DNA of 64,000 nucleotides from Sycon ciliatum (Eukaryota; Porifera; Calcarea; Leucosolenida; Sycettidae), in assembly GCF_964019385.1 (NCBI RefSeq), contig NC_088643.1:6414495-6478494 (forward strand). The letters are read 5' to 3'. The stretch's first letter is position 1, and each line of letters starts with the position of its first letter. A program made the position numbers and the translations under genes. The notes below the pieces were generated by a model that was not told the DNA's origin, made no database searches, and saw only the letters and a program-made list of their open reading frames with translations. Below are positions 1-11,416 of this stretch, in pieces.

Positions 1-636
1 AGTTGACGTTGATTTAGTGACTTTGGCAAGTTTGAGTCGTGTCAAGAAGTCAGGTAGGATTCAGTACTAGGCAGTAGTGAAACGTGAGTGGTAGTCTTTG
101 CCGGTTTCTGAGGGTATCCTGGATTTCGTGTCCAGCGCTGTGGAAATGGCTTGCTGTGGACGTCCCAGCACTGGATGTTGTATCAAACATACGACCTCGT
201 AGCACGTGCTAAACCTAAAAAAATTCAAAAATTTACTTGGGTCTGTGGGAGTGTGTGAGAGAACGCCCACTCGTTCCGTTGTGACAGATTCCAGGGCCTC
301 GTTGAGGGGCCCTACCCCATCACCCATGGCTGCTTCTGGTCTTGTTCTAGGTTTGAGTCCCGCGCACGAACAGAATGAGCACGAAAATGTGAAAAAATTG
401 TAAATGCATTTGTTTGGCTCCTGGGTGGCTCGCACACCGTGGCACTATGCCGGAAATTTGAGTTTTTCCGGCCTGGAAAGCCTGTCAGTGAGGCGCAAGA
501 ACTTGTGAATCATGTCCTGAGGGCCAGCATAGTGGCAGGAGTGTGTGGTCAAAATTTCACTCAAATCCATTGAGAAACACCAAAGTTACGGTCAATTGAA
601 TGCCATATGAAATTTATGGGTAGGCTGCCCCCTTAA
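1..636 (-). mobile_element. Kolobok-like TTAA MITE, copy 1 (cut by window edge)
   Basis: Reverse-orientation member of a roughly 1.05-kb non-autonomous family found six times here. Its terminus (GGGGGCAGCCTACCC when read inward) lies next to TTAA at 633-636; the other end is outside the window. TTAA target duplication with purine-rich GGG termini fits Kolobok better than piggyBac, whose ends start with CCC. No transposase is present. It contains a 122-codon open frame (67-435) that is kept at the same length in copies 5 and 6, probably by chance or recent spread. Confidence 0.75.
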
Positions 637-868
637 GTCACGCGGCCTTATTTTAAATGCCTCCAAAAGCCAGGTAATGACTATCTCACCACAACATGCC
701 GGGCCTGAGGTCTCTATCGTGTGCTGCGATACCTCTCTACCGATAGTGAATTAAGTCAAGCGGCCTAATTTTAAATGCCTCCAAAAGCCAGGTAATGACT
801 ATCTCACCACAACATGCCGGGCCTGAGGTCTCTATCGTGTGCTGCGATACCTCTCTACCGATAGTGAA
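633..868. repeat. 118-bp tandem duplication beginning at TTAA
   Basis: Bases 633-750 are repeated at 751-868 with a few differences. Each unit starts TTAAGTCA and covers the same stretch of LINE reverse-transcriptase coding sequence. The first TTAA is also the target duplication of the neighbouring MITE, so the duplication may be a by-product of aberrant TTAA transposition or repair. Confidence 0.8.
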
Positions 869-1669
869 GTCTGCGCGGTATCTTGGTGTCTTTCTTGAAA
901 ACCGCCTGAGTTGGGATCTACACGTCAGCGCCATAGTGACCAAAGTTGCAAGGAAGATAGGCGCCTTTTGGCGAGCCCGTCGATGCCTCTCCCGCAGCTC
1001 GCGCAAGATATATGTAAAGGCTATTGTCATGCCGGATATGATATATGGTGCCTGCAGCTTCTCTGCAGCCCTCCGCGTGACTCAACTTCAGCGTCTGCAA
1101 GCCATGCAAAACCGGGCGATCCGATGCATTGATGGCAGCCCGCCATGTTCCGCGATGCAGCCCCTCCTGGCTGCCAACTCGATTTGCCGCGTCACTGAAC
1201 TTTTTTAACAAAAGCTCCTGATCTTCATCTGGCGTTGTCTAAATGACTCCACTAGCCTTGCTCTAGCCCAGCTTCTCAAACCAGCAGCATGCAGCGGCAG
1301 AAGTACGCGCCATCAGCATGCCAATGGTCTGCTCAGCCAGCCAGCTCGCAGTCGGTGTGGCCAAACGAGATTCGCCACCGCAGGAGCATTGCTGTGGAAC
1401 AGTTTGCCTAGAGAGGTGCTCACCGTATCCAGATTGCAAGATTTTTAAGCTAGCCTGCCTTCCTTATGTATGCCTGAAATAGGTTGTGTTTCGTCAGGCT
1501 TTGACATGTTCCTTTCTTCTCAGTATTCTCGCTCGCATAGTACTCCACTTCTATGATAATATTGCTGTTGCTCATTAGGATTTTGGCAAATTCTACCCTT
1601 CGCTTTCATATAACTGGGCCAGGAACCCATTTGAACTTGCGAAGTAAAATAAAATCAATCAATCAATCA
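637..1669 (+). mobile_element. Non-LTR retrotransposon (LINE) 3' fragment
   Basis: A 5'-truncated LINE. The frame from about 760 to 1208 encodes the reverse-transcriptase thumb and C-terminal region, including the common pattern GLILNASKSQ followed by KSARYLGVFLENRLSWDLHV, then SRSSRKIYVKAIVMPDMIYG. After a stop at 1206-1208 the C-terminus continues in degraded form, with an ALLWNSLPREV motif at about 1384-1416. The element ends in a (CAAT)n-type tail at about 1645-1669, as in CR1/L2-like LINEs. RT palm motifs are absent, so it is dead. Confidence 0.8.
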
Positions 1670-1841
1670 AGTCCTTCTTGGGACAGAAGCCAGCATCGAT
1701 CACTAAGTATGACACAAAGTCGACTTCTTCCAGCAGAGGGGCAACCGCCTTGCATCCACGCAGTGCGCCAAGCATGCTGTTGTAATCTTGTCCAGATAAC
1801 TTTGTTTCGCAACCTTGTTCTTTAAATTTCGGCCAGCCGGC

Positions 1842-2420
1842 TACAGGTCGTCCCTCGTTAATACATAATCTCTGGGATTTGACAAATGTTATGTATTAAC
1901 GGGGTTTATGTACTAAACGAAAGTGTACATAACTTGCTTGTATAGCAGAATTTTTCACTTTTTTCAACTTTTCTGAGTGTTTCTTGCTTCCATGACTAGG
2001 CAGCGAGATATTCTTGATTCCCTCGATATAACATAACAATTATGTTATAATGGTCACATTTAGCGAAGATTCTACAGTTGACATTGTACATGCCCCGCCG
2101 CGCGCACCTGTACAGTCACTCGAAAAAAAAACAGAGCTTTGTCGGTTTGTGATGTGCGCTCTGATTTCTATGCTAATTGCGTCCACAAGTAGAAACTAGA
2201 ACATGATGTGCCTCCACTGGAAGGCCAAAAGACCAGTAAATTATGTACTATTGAGGTAGGTGACATGCGGGTACGGAGAAATGTTATGTACTAACGGATT
2301 ATGTACTAACCGACAAAATTTGTATGGAAGTGACCACGTTTCGTCCGGGACTTGAGATTTCTTATGTACTAACAGGGTTTATGTACTAACCGGACTCGTA
2401 TTAACGGGGGACGACCTGTA
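1842..2420. mobile_element. Tigger/pogo-like MITE (Tc1/mariner superfamily)
   Basis: Terminal inverted repeats CAGGTCGTCCCTCGTTAATA (left) and its near-complement (right, one mismatch) are each flanked by TA, the Tc1/mariner target duplication. The CAG(G)TCGTCCCTCG start is very like known Tigger termini. It is 579 bp with no open frame. The interior holds six close copies of TTATGTACTAAC in three closely spaced pairs (1889/1906, 2284/2299, 2362/2379), plus an inverted one at the left end. Confidence 0.75.
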
Positions 2421-4435
2421 CTATCATTTCATCTTGGGGGTTAGACAAGGGGATGTACAAGTAGCCATGCAGGGGCGTGAGCCCGCCTTTCAGCACCGGG
2501 AGTTGCAGCTCGCTCGACTTGACTCTACTGAGTGCAGAGGACCCACACCTTGATCTGGTGAGCTGCGTCGTGTAGATTTTGCACTCAGATGTGCGACTGC
2601 AGGGCTGGCACTTGATCCAGCTTCTCAGCGTAGGGTGAGAGTTTGACGACCTGCGATCGCGACTCCACACTTGTACCTCATTAGCCGCACTTGCCGTAAC
2701 AGCAGAAGCAGTCTTATGTGAACGTTCCATACTGATCATACTCGCAGGATTCAACTACAAACAATCCCCGTCGACTTCTCTGAAACAAGAGCAGGGAATA
2801 ATGCCAAAAGCCACCCGCTTCACTCTTCTTTGATGTAGCTTTGATGTACTTGCTCTGATGCCTCAGCCTGCCTTTGCACCAAAGTGGCCGCCTACACTGC
2901 GATTGCGTCATGCGACTCGGGGTCTGCGACTCTGCGCTTGGTGCGTTGCTTTGGCAATGTGTGCAACCACTCTATACCCACAATAGGGGTGCAAAGCAAT
3001 GCCAAGACAGCAACTGGCTCATGAAGAGCCACAACTGGCATGTGATGAGTCGCACGTACCACACTCAATCTCTGCTTTTCACAAATTCATTTCAGGAAGG
3101 TTGTACAATGCCATGTACATGTTATCTGTTTTGGTACCTGTGGCATATTTAAAGTTATTGCGTGTCGTGCTATTTCCATACCATTGTTTGGGATGTTTTG
3201 TGAACTTCGTTTCTCTCTTGCCATTGTACATGCGTGGGTGAGTTATTATCTGCTCGCAGCGTTGCTCATTTTTAAACATATCCTAGCCAGTATGCCCCAG
3301 TTCACTCCTGAAGATGGTTATTTTATGACCGACACGTTTAAAAACGTTTCCAGAATTTTTTTGTGAAAAGCAGCCATTGAGTGTGAGCCAGTGTTGCTCA
3401 CAATCCACACTTTACTTATAAAGCTGCGCGATAGGTCCTACAGTATATTAAAAGAGGATACGTTTTTTTATTTTTTTATTTTTATTGAAAAACCACAAAC
3501 CTTCAGACATGTGAATGTGCACATGATATACAGTGTACATACGCATGTATCGAGAAGGCAGCACAGAAACGTATACGTGTACGATAAAAGGGATCGATGG
3601 TGAAAATTGATGCCAGGGCGAGCTTGGAGCAAACAAATGATTTGACTTGGCTGTGAAGCCAACAGCAAGAAACAAAATGAAACCAAACAATCTTGCACAT
3701 CCAGGAACGACACCATTTTTGGCTACCACTGTCGTGGAAGATACGTTTGACGTCAAGCTTGTCGTTTGCAAAGCTATAAGCTGGCCATGGGTGTGCAGTG
3801 TCGCAAAGAACTCAAGCAGCGGTGCAAATGCACGCACAGAAACCTGCAAACATCGCAGCGTGATCAGCGGATGTTACCAGACATGAACTACAGGAACTAG
3901 ATTTGTGCCGCATAATGAAGTTTTCGTTAGAGCAGATTGGAGAGCACTCCCTCTTCACGCTTGAGTAATCTGGGTACACTACTCCACAAACATGCATTTG
4001 AAATGTAGAACTGACAACAACCCTGGTTTGAGTGCTGGCGGTGACCGCCAATTTTTTCTTCAGACTTTTTCAGTTTGAAACATTCCCTCAAACTTATGAT
4101 CATTAATATTTTGGATAACGCTGTATTCATGTTTGTCATGTTCTGAGTCTTGGAAGACATCAAGTCACATGAGTAGACTCACCTCTCCTTCATCGGACAA
4201 ATAATCTTCATCTTGCAAATATCAAGCCTCTGACCGTAGTAGATATATTATCCCAATCCGCAGGTTGACCAGCCTAGAGCAAGGCAAACAACACCGAAAT
4301 TGTCTGTATTATGTACAGGTCGAATGACTGTTAAATTTCGAAAAGCTCCTCACGCCTACATTTGTGACAAAGGGTTTAGTTCACACACAATATTAGCAAA
4401 GCGATTCATATTATTCCACATGCTGATGAACGCTT
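2421..4435. other. No gene recognised
   Basis: Two kilobases without a recognisable gene. A 117-codon minus-strand frame (2401-2754) and several frames of 60-130 codons around 3.4-4.1 kb show no domain I know. T-rich tract at 3463-3483. A hammerhead-like relic lies at 3308-3352 and is listed separately. Confidence 0.5.
3308..3352 (+). ncRNA. Degenerate PLE-type hammerhead-like motif
   Basis: CUGAAGA (the variable core position is A) is followed by U, then GGU/ACC as a short stem II, then GACA where the core needs GAAA, then an ACGUUU/AAACGU stem III. The single unpaired base before stem II matches the two motifs in the PLE at 48-50 kb. The core change predicts no activity. Confidence 0.35.
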
Positions 4436-5466
4436 TTAAAAGTGGCATATCAATCACCCAAAAAATTCATATGGCATCCCCCGACCGCAACTTTGGTGTC
4501 TCTCAATGGATTTGAGTGAAAGTTTCACCCCACCCTCCTGCCACTGTGCTGACCATCTGGACATGATTTAAAAGTTATTGCGCCTCACGGACAGGCTTCC
4601 CTGGCCGGAAAAACTCAGATGTCTGGCAAAGTGCCACGGTGTGCGAGCCACCCAGGAGCCAAAAATGTGCATTTGCAATTTTTTCACATTTTCTTGCCCA
4701 TTCTGTCAGCGCGCGGGATCCAAACCTAAAAAAGTCCAAAAGCAGCAATGGGTGGTGGAATAGGGCCCCTCAACGTGGCACTGAAATCTATCACAAGGGC
4801 ACGAGTGGGCGTTCTCTCACAGACTCCCACAGACCCAAGTCAATTTTTGAATTTTTTTAGGTTTAGCACGTGCTACGAGGTCGTATGTTTGATACAACAT
4901 CCAGTGCTGGGACGTCCACAGCAAGCCATTTCCACAGCGCTGCACAACAAATCCAGGATACCCTCAAAAATCGGCAAAGACTACCACTCACGTTCCACTA
5001 CTGCCTAGTACTGAATCCTACCTGACTTCTTGACACGACTCAAACTTGCCAAAGTCACTAAATCAACGTCAACTACAATAATCAAGCCACATATCTGCAA
5101 CGTCACGAGGGTGCTGGCAAAAGTCCTGCTGCACGGCGGCGGGCGAACCGCCTAATACATGGCAAAAACGTGATTTTTTGGACTTGGAGCAAAATTCTGC
5201 ACACTTTCACGTGTTTCCATGATACGACAAGTTGCAAAAGGTCAGCCCAGATTCAAATACAGTGCTGGCAAAAATGACAGCGTGCAAGAAAAAAATTCTT
5301 TCCTTGCAAGGGCACATTTTCGGCCATAACTCTTGAACGGCTGGTCAGATCGAGACAAGATTTTCCGAGATTTTGCAGCTATTCATGCTCTTTCAACTGA
5401 TGTAGCACTCGACAAGAATTCACAAATTCGATTTTTAGGAAAGTTTTGGGTGAAATGCCACCTTAA
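4436..5466 (+). mobile_element. Kolobok-like TTAA MITE, copy 2 (divergent)
   Basis: Flanked by TTAA at 4436-4439 and 5463-5466. Its inverted ends read AGTGGCATATCAATCACCC and, from the other side, GGTGGCATTTCACCC, a diverged version of the family termini. The interior aligns throughout with the other copies, including the AAAACTCA, CACGTGCTACGAGGTCG and AATCAACGTCAACTACAATA blocks. It is the most diverged copy and has lost the long open frame. Confidence 0.75.
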
Positions 5467-6597
5467 ATTTGATAGTTACACGGAGTTGTTGTTGTTGTTG
5501 TTCTTTTGGCTTCATTTGGAGCTTTGCTTTCTGATGACTGTTCACTTCCTGTAATGCATAGTCACAGCTGTCTGGAGGGTAAACAGCAGGTTTAGTTTCT
5601 AAGTTTGAGCTATTTGTTTTGCCTTCATGGTGTTCGGCTTGTAGTTTGTTTATGCGCACTGCTCTGTGGCTTGTAGCCCTTTCCCTAAAGTACTTTTTTA
5701 ATTCGTACTTAGTGCTTTTCGCGTCCCGCAAAATATGCTAAAAAAGTGCTCTTTTTTCAGTGAAAATCGGCAACAAGTGCTCTTTTTTCAGTGAAGCATA
5801 GCCATGATACACGTTCAGATATGAACCCAAGCTGAGAAATGAATACTCACTCTTCCATTTATGGGTCCACGAAAGGCAAAACAGGAAATAAAGTTACAAA
5901 AACCCACTTTTTACAGCATTGTGTACACCGGGTACAAGCTTCACCACTTTGTTACTTGTTGCCCCCCCCCCCCAAAACAGCGGCATGCCAAGGCCCATCG
6001 AGCACCCGGAAACTGTGATCCCATTCATGAGCAGACAGATTAGCACTTTCTCAGCTAAAAAAGCTCAAAAAGGGCGATATTCACCAAAAAAACACAATAA
6101 AGGACGACAGAAACGGGCTTTTCCAAAAAAGGCCAAAAAGGGCGAGCACCTTTGGGAAAGGGCTAGTGGCTTGTATGTAGTCATAAACCCATCATAATTT
6201 TATTATGATTCTCTGGCAATTTTTGAAAAGCATTTTTTGGTCTCAGGCTTCCTTCAGAAGAGTTTTCCAGGACTTACTAAGGTAGATTTACCCCTACCAA
6301 GAGTACATAACCAAGAGTGTACAACTCAACGATCCTCCAGCCCAGTCTTCGGTGGCTGTTTGGCTCACTGATGCCATCATGGGTAGCCAGAGATCAAAGT
6401 AGAAATACTAGTACAGTAGGAATCGGTTATAGCGTGGGTGTTTGAAAAACGACTTTCTATTCTTATTTCCGATATTTCTTACACACGAGAAATCAAGTGT
6501 GACATATCATGTGCATGTGCGCAGAGGCAGGAAGAGATAGGAGTTGCACACTCTTGCCACTGCACTCTTTCCCCTACCTAGAAACGATGGGCGAAAT

Positions 6598-6640
<43 letters not shown>

Positions 6641-6810
6641 AGTTACATTTTTAAAGACAGGTAAGGCTAACAACTGAGGACTAAGACCTCTACAACAGGG
6701 TTTTTACGTCTGAAAGCAGGTGCATGATTTAACAAGCAGGTTGTTAGTCTAGATTTTATGCGCAGATGGAGAAAAAAGCGCATAATTTTTGAAATGAGAT
6801 GAAAAGCAGA
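5467..6810. other. No gene; simple and short tandem repeats
   Basis: Contains (TTG)n near 5483-5502, a 21-bp direct duplication of AGTGCTCTTTTTTCAGTGAA around 5740-5795, a C11 tract near 5964, and an A-rich stretch with repeated AAAAGGGCGA words (6065-6150). No coding frame has a recognisable domain. Confidence 0.5.
6601..6638. repeat. (GA)n microsatellite
   Basis: Nineteen uninterrupted AG units. Confidence 0.98.
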
Positions 6811-7366
6811 AATGCCATTCCGCCGAATTGACTTGACACTTGACTCCAGTGTGGGAGCAAACCCATTCCTAATATAATTATCGCCAAAGTCTCAACCACT
6901 ATTTCGTACTGTTGTGCCCAGCGCCGGGTTGCCACTAGCTGGTTTCGGAGGAGACAGCGTTGTGAATGACCGAGGATCCTCAGCGTCTGTTCTCACCGTC
7001 CAGGAACGACACTGACTCACGCTGCTATCTGGTGTTCACGAGGTTTTGTCACGCTGGAAACGGAGCGTCTCTGCAAGTTTGTATCCCTGGTGATGTTTGT
7101 GCCTGGATAGCAGTATTTAAGTGGTGCTTTTAAGGCACAATCTTCCGCAGCCTACTCAAGCTCAACTGATGAGGGGTGAATTTCCCGAAACACTGTGTAT
7201 TGAGTAGGTAGTGGTGCTTTCTTGCAGGTTTGCCGAGTCGAAGGTTCAATGGACTTCTCATATTCCCTGGATGGCAGTCGTGAGTCAGTCAAGTGTCATG
7301 TCAAGTCGGCGGAATAGCGTCAGCTCCAGTGTGGGAGCAAACCCATTCCTAATCTCTTTCTTTCGC
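6811..7366 (+). mobile_element. Hammerhead-bearing retroelement family A, copy 1
   Basis: About 400 bp from 7000 to 7320 match the repeat at 34.2-34.6 kb, including the hammerhead core. The left edge (6811-6840) is a partial inverted copy of the right part (7287-7318). A 30-bp block starting CTCCAGTGTGGGAGCAAACC occurs on both sides (about 6842 and 7324). Inverted plus direct pieces resemble the mixed pLTR layouts of Penelope-like elements. No protein is encoded. Boundaries are approximate. Confidence 0.6.
7151..7208 (+). ncRNA. Type I hammerhead ribozyme, family A
   Basis: Core CUGAUGA at 7166-7172; stem II GGGG/UCCC with loop UGAAUU; GAAA at 7187-7190; minimal stem III ACA/UGU with loop CUG; cleavage site UA with the break after A7199. 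Stem I pairs CUCAA (7161-7165) with UUGAG (7200-7204). An outer CCUA/UAGG helix leaves a 5' bulge, as in the tertiary-contact bulge of natural type I ribozymes. All invariant core residues are present, so activity is predicted. Confidence 0.8.
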
Positions 7367-7942
7367 CGAAATAGAGGTAACGTTATAAGTGGAATAAATT
7401 CATCTGTGTGTCAGTGTGGTCCAAGAAGAGACCAAACAACACTGATTTCTTTTAAAGACTTCACGGAAAACTTCAGCTTCCTGTGAAATCACCCAGTTTG
7501 GTGCGGCACAGCCCTTACGGAATCCATACACTTCACCCACAAACTAGTAAACTAGGATCCCCCGATGCATCAATAAATCTCTACATTGAGTCATCATAAA
7601 TGAGCGTTGTAAGCATTTCCCAATCATCTTTGAATTACTACAACACATTATGACGTTAATAGATCTCTTTCTATGACCCAGTCTTTCAGTTGCTCATTAA
7701 TACGAGTACAGTAAAAAGCTGGTGAAAGCGACCTCAGGTTTTAGTGACCACATACACCGACATAACGACATGGACCCTGACAACAGTCTGTTGAACAGAG
7801 GCAGGAGCACACAGAGTGAGGGTAGTAGGCCGCAACCAGATGTGACTAAAACACAAACACCTGCCGTTTTTCCATGCACGGATAGTATAGTAGTATAGTA
7901 TAGTATTTATTCATATTTCTCTCGGGCAGTCCCCACAGACCT
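7367..7942. other. No gene recognised
   Basis: Noncoding. A short (TAGTA)n-like run (about 7884-7905) lies just before LINE sequence. Frames are under 91 codons and show no known domain. Confidence 0.5.
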
Positions 7943-8580
7943 ATGGTCTACTTACGGGGTACCCTAGCCAATCTAGGGTTGCGATTCGAAATTGACTTTT
8001 GCCGGCGACTCCTGAGGTCTGCGAAAATAGACTTTGACAACTTTGAATCAAAATCTAATTTGAATAGATTGTGTCACTTGGAATCCCTGCAATTCCGCCG
8101 TATCTTCGTTTTTCTGGTTGTTTTATTTAAGTACGTCAATTTCCACTCAGAATATCTCTCTCGCTTTGCGATTACCATCTCACGTAGTGCTCATAGGCCC
8201 AAAAAGCTCATTTTTAACTCACATGGCCGAATTTTCTCATGTCTCTTCCTACAGAAAACTGGTGCACTTTGGAATTGTCTCCCACCCCGATTGACAACTT
8301 TAGATTCCCTAACAGAATTCAAGCGTCTTTTACGTATTTACATTGCAAATTATCAGTTGGACTGCACTGGTATCCCTTTGATGTGCAATCATTGATTTAC
8401 ATGTACACTGCTTGTTCTTTCACTGTATCTTTTGTACAGCATCTCTCTGTTTCCGAACTCACTTTGCACATTTTCTCTTTTTCCCAACTCCAATGTTCAG
8501 TGTACATACACAAATAGGAGATCCCCCGATAGGCGTCAGCCTTTGGGTTATCCTGAAATAAAGATTATTATTATTATTAC
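7943..8580 (+). mobile_element. LINE 3' fragment with (TTA)n tail
   Basis: A 150-codon frame (7943-8395) ends in the classic C-terminal pattern of non-LTR ORF2 proteins: LESLQFRRIFVFLVVLFKYV, then GALWNCLPPRLTTLDSLTEF and KRLLR. The 3' UTR ends in AAATAAAGATTATTATTATTATTAC. RT core motifs are absent, so this is a 5'-truncated dead copy. Confidence 0.75.
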
Positions 8581-9008
8581 TTGGTGAAGCAGCAAGGCGG
8601 ACCGATGCCGCATTGGAGTTCCAGCTGTCAGCGGCTAAATAAGAAAAAGAGGAATAACCAAATCGAGAGGAGGCTCGTGGCAGTACAAGTCCAATCGAGA
8701 CTTGAGACCGTGTGCACGTGCGGCTATGTGCCTCAGAATTGGCACAAAGGCAGAAAAGGCGGCACAGAAGTGAACTGGCAGAAGAATGAACGCATCTGAA
8801 TACAAGAAGATACAGTCTAAGCGAGAAACGGATAGTGATGGGTGTGAGGTTGTTTCGAGACGGAATACACTGGACATCTGCGGTGGATGGGTAGCCAAAT
8901 ACAGTACGCAATGAACGGCGAGAGATGCGGGTGAGAGAACCATATTCATGTCGTCGCAGACTGTGTGCATAAGCATGAGTATTCCATTTTAAACTGGACA
9001 AAAGAGAG
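8581..9008 (-). mobile_element. LINE C-terminal fragment, opposite strand
   Basis: The minus-strand frame contains SRFGYSSFSYLAADSWNS, the usual ORF2 C-terminal FxYxAAxxWN pattern. It abuts the (TTA)n tail of the plus-strand LINE so the two share the simple repeat, suggesting insertion at or recombination through the tail. It is truncated at both ends and its frame runs into the tail repeat. Confidence 0.5.
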
Positions 9009-10051
9009 TTAAGGGGGCAGCCTACCTATAAATTTCATATGGCATTCAATTGACCCTAACTTTGGTGTTTCTCAATGGATTTGAGTGAAATTTTGACCAC
9101 ACACTCCTGCCACTATGCTGGCCCTCAGGACATGATTTACAAGTTCTTGCGCCTCACTGACAGGCTTTCCAGGCCGGAAAAACTCAAATTTCCGGCATAG
9201 TGCCACGGTGTGCGAGCCACCCAGGAGCCAAACAAATGCATTTACAATTTTTTCACATTTTTGTGCCCATTCTGTCCGTGCGAGGGACCCAAACCTAAAA
9301 CAAGTCCAGAAGCAGCCATGGGTGATGGGGTAGGACACCTCAACGAGGCCGTGGGATCTGTCACAACGGAACGAGTGGGCGTTCTCTCACAGACTCACGC
9401 AGACCCAAGTCAATTTTTGAATTTTTTAGGTTTAGCACGTGCTACGAGGTCGTACCTTTGATACAACATCCAGTGCTGGGACCTCCACAGCAAGCCATTT
9501 CCACAGCGCTGCACACCAAATCCAGGGTACCCTCAGAAACCGGCAAAGACTACCACTCACGTTCCACTACTGCCTAGCACTGAATCCTACCTGACTTCTT
9601 GACACGACTCAAACTTGCCAAAGTCACTAAATCAACGTCAACTACAATAATCAAGCCACATATCTGCAACGTCACGAGGGTGCTGGCAAAAGTCCTGCTG
9701 CACGGCGGGCGCTTCGCCCGCCGCCGTGCAGCCCAATACATGGCTCAAAAACGTGATTTTTTCGGACTTGGAGCAACATTCTGCACCCTTTCGCGTGTTT
9801 CCATGATACGATAAGTTGCGCACGGTCTGCTCACATTCAAATACAGTGCTGTCAACAAATTACAGCGTGCAACAAAAAAATCTTTCCTTGCAAGGGCACA
9901 TTCTCAGCCATAACTCTTGAACGGCTGGTCAGATCGGGACACAATTTTCAGAGAATGTACAGCTATTCATGCTCTTTCAACTGATGTAGCACTCACTATG
10001 AATTTACAAATTAGATTTTTCAGCGAATTTTTGGGTAGTCTGCCACCTTAA
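9009..10051 (+). mobile_element. Kolobok-like TTAA MITE, copy 3
   Basis: TTAA at 9009-9012 and 10048-10051; ends GGGGGCAGCCTACC and GGGTAGTCTGCCACC. The right TTAA is also the left TTAA of copy 4. Its inner open frame is shortened by loss of one T in the T-run near 9422. Confidence 0.85.
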
Positions 10052-11055
10052 GGGGGCAGACTACCCATACATTTCATATGGCATTCAATTGACCGTAACT
10101 TTGGTGTTTCTTAATGGATTTGAATGAAATTTTGACCACACACTCCTGCCACTATGCTGGCCCTCAGGACATGATTTACAAGTTCTTGAGCCTCACTGAC
10201 AGGCTTTCCAGGCCGGAAAAACTCAAATTTCCGGCATAGTGCCACGGTGTGCGAGCCACCCAGGTGCCAAACAAATGCATTTACAATTTTTTCACATTTT
10301 CGTGCCCATTCTGTCCGTGCGCGGGACCCAAACCTAAAACAAGTCCAGAAGCAGCCATGGGTGATGGGGTAGGACCCCTCAACGAGGCCCTGGGATCTGT
10401 CACAACGGAACGAGTGGGCGTTCTCTCACATAATCACACAGACCCAAGTCAATTTTTGAATTTTTTAGGTTTAGCACGTGCTACGAGGTCGTGCCTTTGA
10501 TACAACATCCAGTGCTGGGACCTCCACAGCAAGCCATTTCCTCAGCGCTGCACACCAAATCCAGGGTACCCTCAGAAACCGGCAAAGACTACCACTCACG
10601 TTCCACCACTGCCTAGTACTGAATCCTACCTGACTTCTTGACACGACTCAAACTTGCCAAAGTCACCAAATCAACGTCAACTACAATAATCAAGCCACAT
10701 ATCTGCAACGTCACAATGGTGCTAGCAAAAGCCGTGCAGCCCAATACGTGGCTAAAAACGTGATTTTTTTGGGACTTGGAGCAACATTCTGCACACTTTC
10801 GCGTGTTTCCATGATACAAGTTGCGCACGGTCTGTTCACATTCAAATACAGTGCTGCCAACAAATTACAGCGTGCAGCAAAAAAATCTTTCCTTGCAAGG
10901 GCACATTTTCGGCCATAACTCTTGAACGGCTGGGCAGATCGGGACACAATTCTCAGAGAATTTGCAGCTATTCATGCTCTTTCAACTGACGTAGCACTCA
11001 ATATGAATTTACAAATTAGATTTTCAGCGAATTTTTGGGTAGTCTGCCACCTTAT
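10048..11055 (+). mobile_element. Kolobok-like TTAA MITE, copy 4 (tandem with copy 3)
   Basis: Begins at the shared TTAA 10048-10051 with GGGGGCAGACTACCC. It ends ...GGGTAGTCTGCCACC followed by TTAT (11052-11055), so the right duplication has one change. It carries the same 1-nt shortening of the inner frame as copy 3, so the two are close relatives. It lacks the GC-rich stem GGGCTTCGCCC present in copies 3 and 6. Confidence 0.8.
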
Positions 11056-11416
11056 AATATGCGTCTGGCTGTATTGATCAACATGGTGCGGCAGCGCAGA
11101 AATGTTTGTTTGTATTTATTTTGATTTGCAAATTCAAACGGGCAATCGGGCATAGAACCCAATAACATGAAAGTGAATATGAAAATTATAATGAGAATGA
11201 GAATGAGAATACTTAGATCTTCAACGAATGCATTCACTTTTGCACTAACCTTCTTTCGGAGTGCATTAACTTGCTGACAGATCGTCAAGTGCTCATCATG
11301 GATACAGCGAACACCTACCTTGCGCGACCAGCCACCGTTGGGCAGTGTATCAAGGGCCATATTGGACCTGCACAAAGCGACCAAAATTAGCCAAATACAC
11401 CCTCTTGGCTGGCAGA

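Noticed and set aside
4436-5466. The TTAA MITE family as piggyBac
   Set aside because: Ends begin with GGGGG rather than CCC; Kolobok also duplicates TTAA and has purine-rich ends. The piggyBac label was kept for 41199-41799 only.
8459-9001. 180-codon minus-strand frame as a host gene
   Set aside because: Its middle matches the LINE ORF2 C-terminal pattern and its end runs through a (TTA)n tail.
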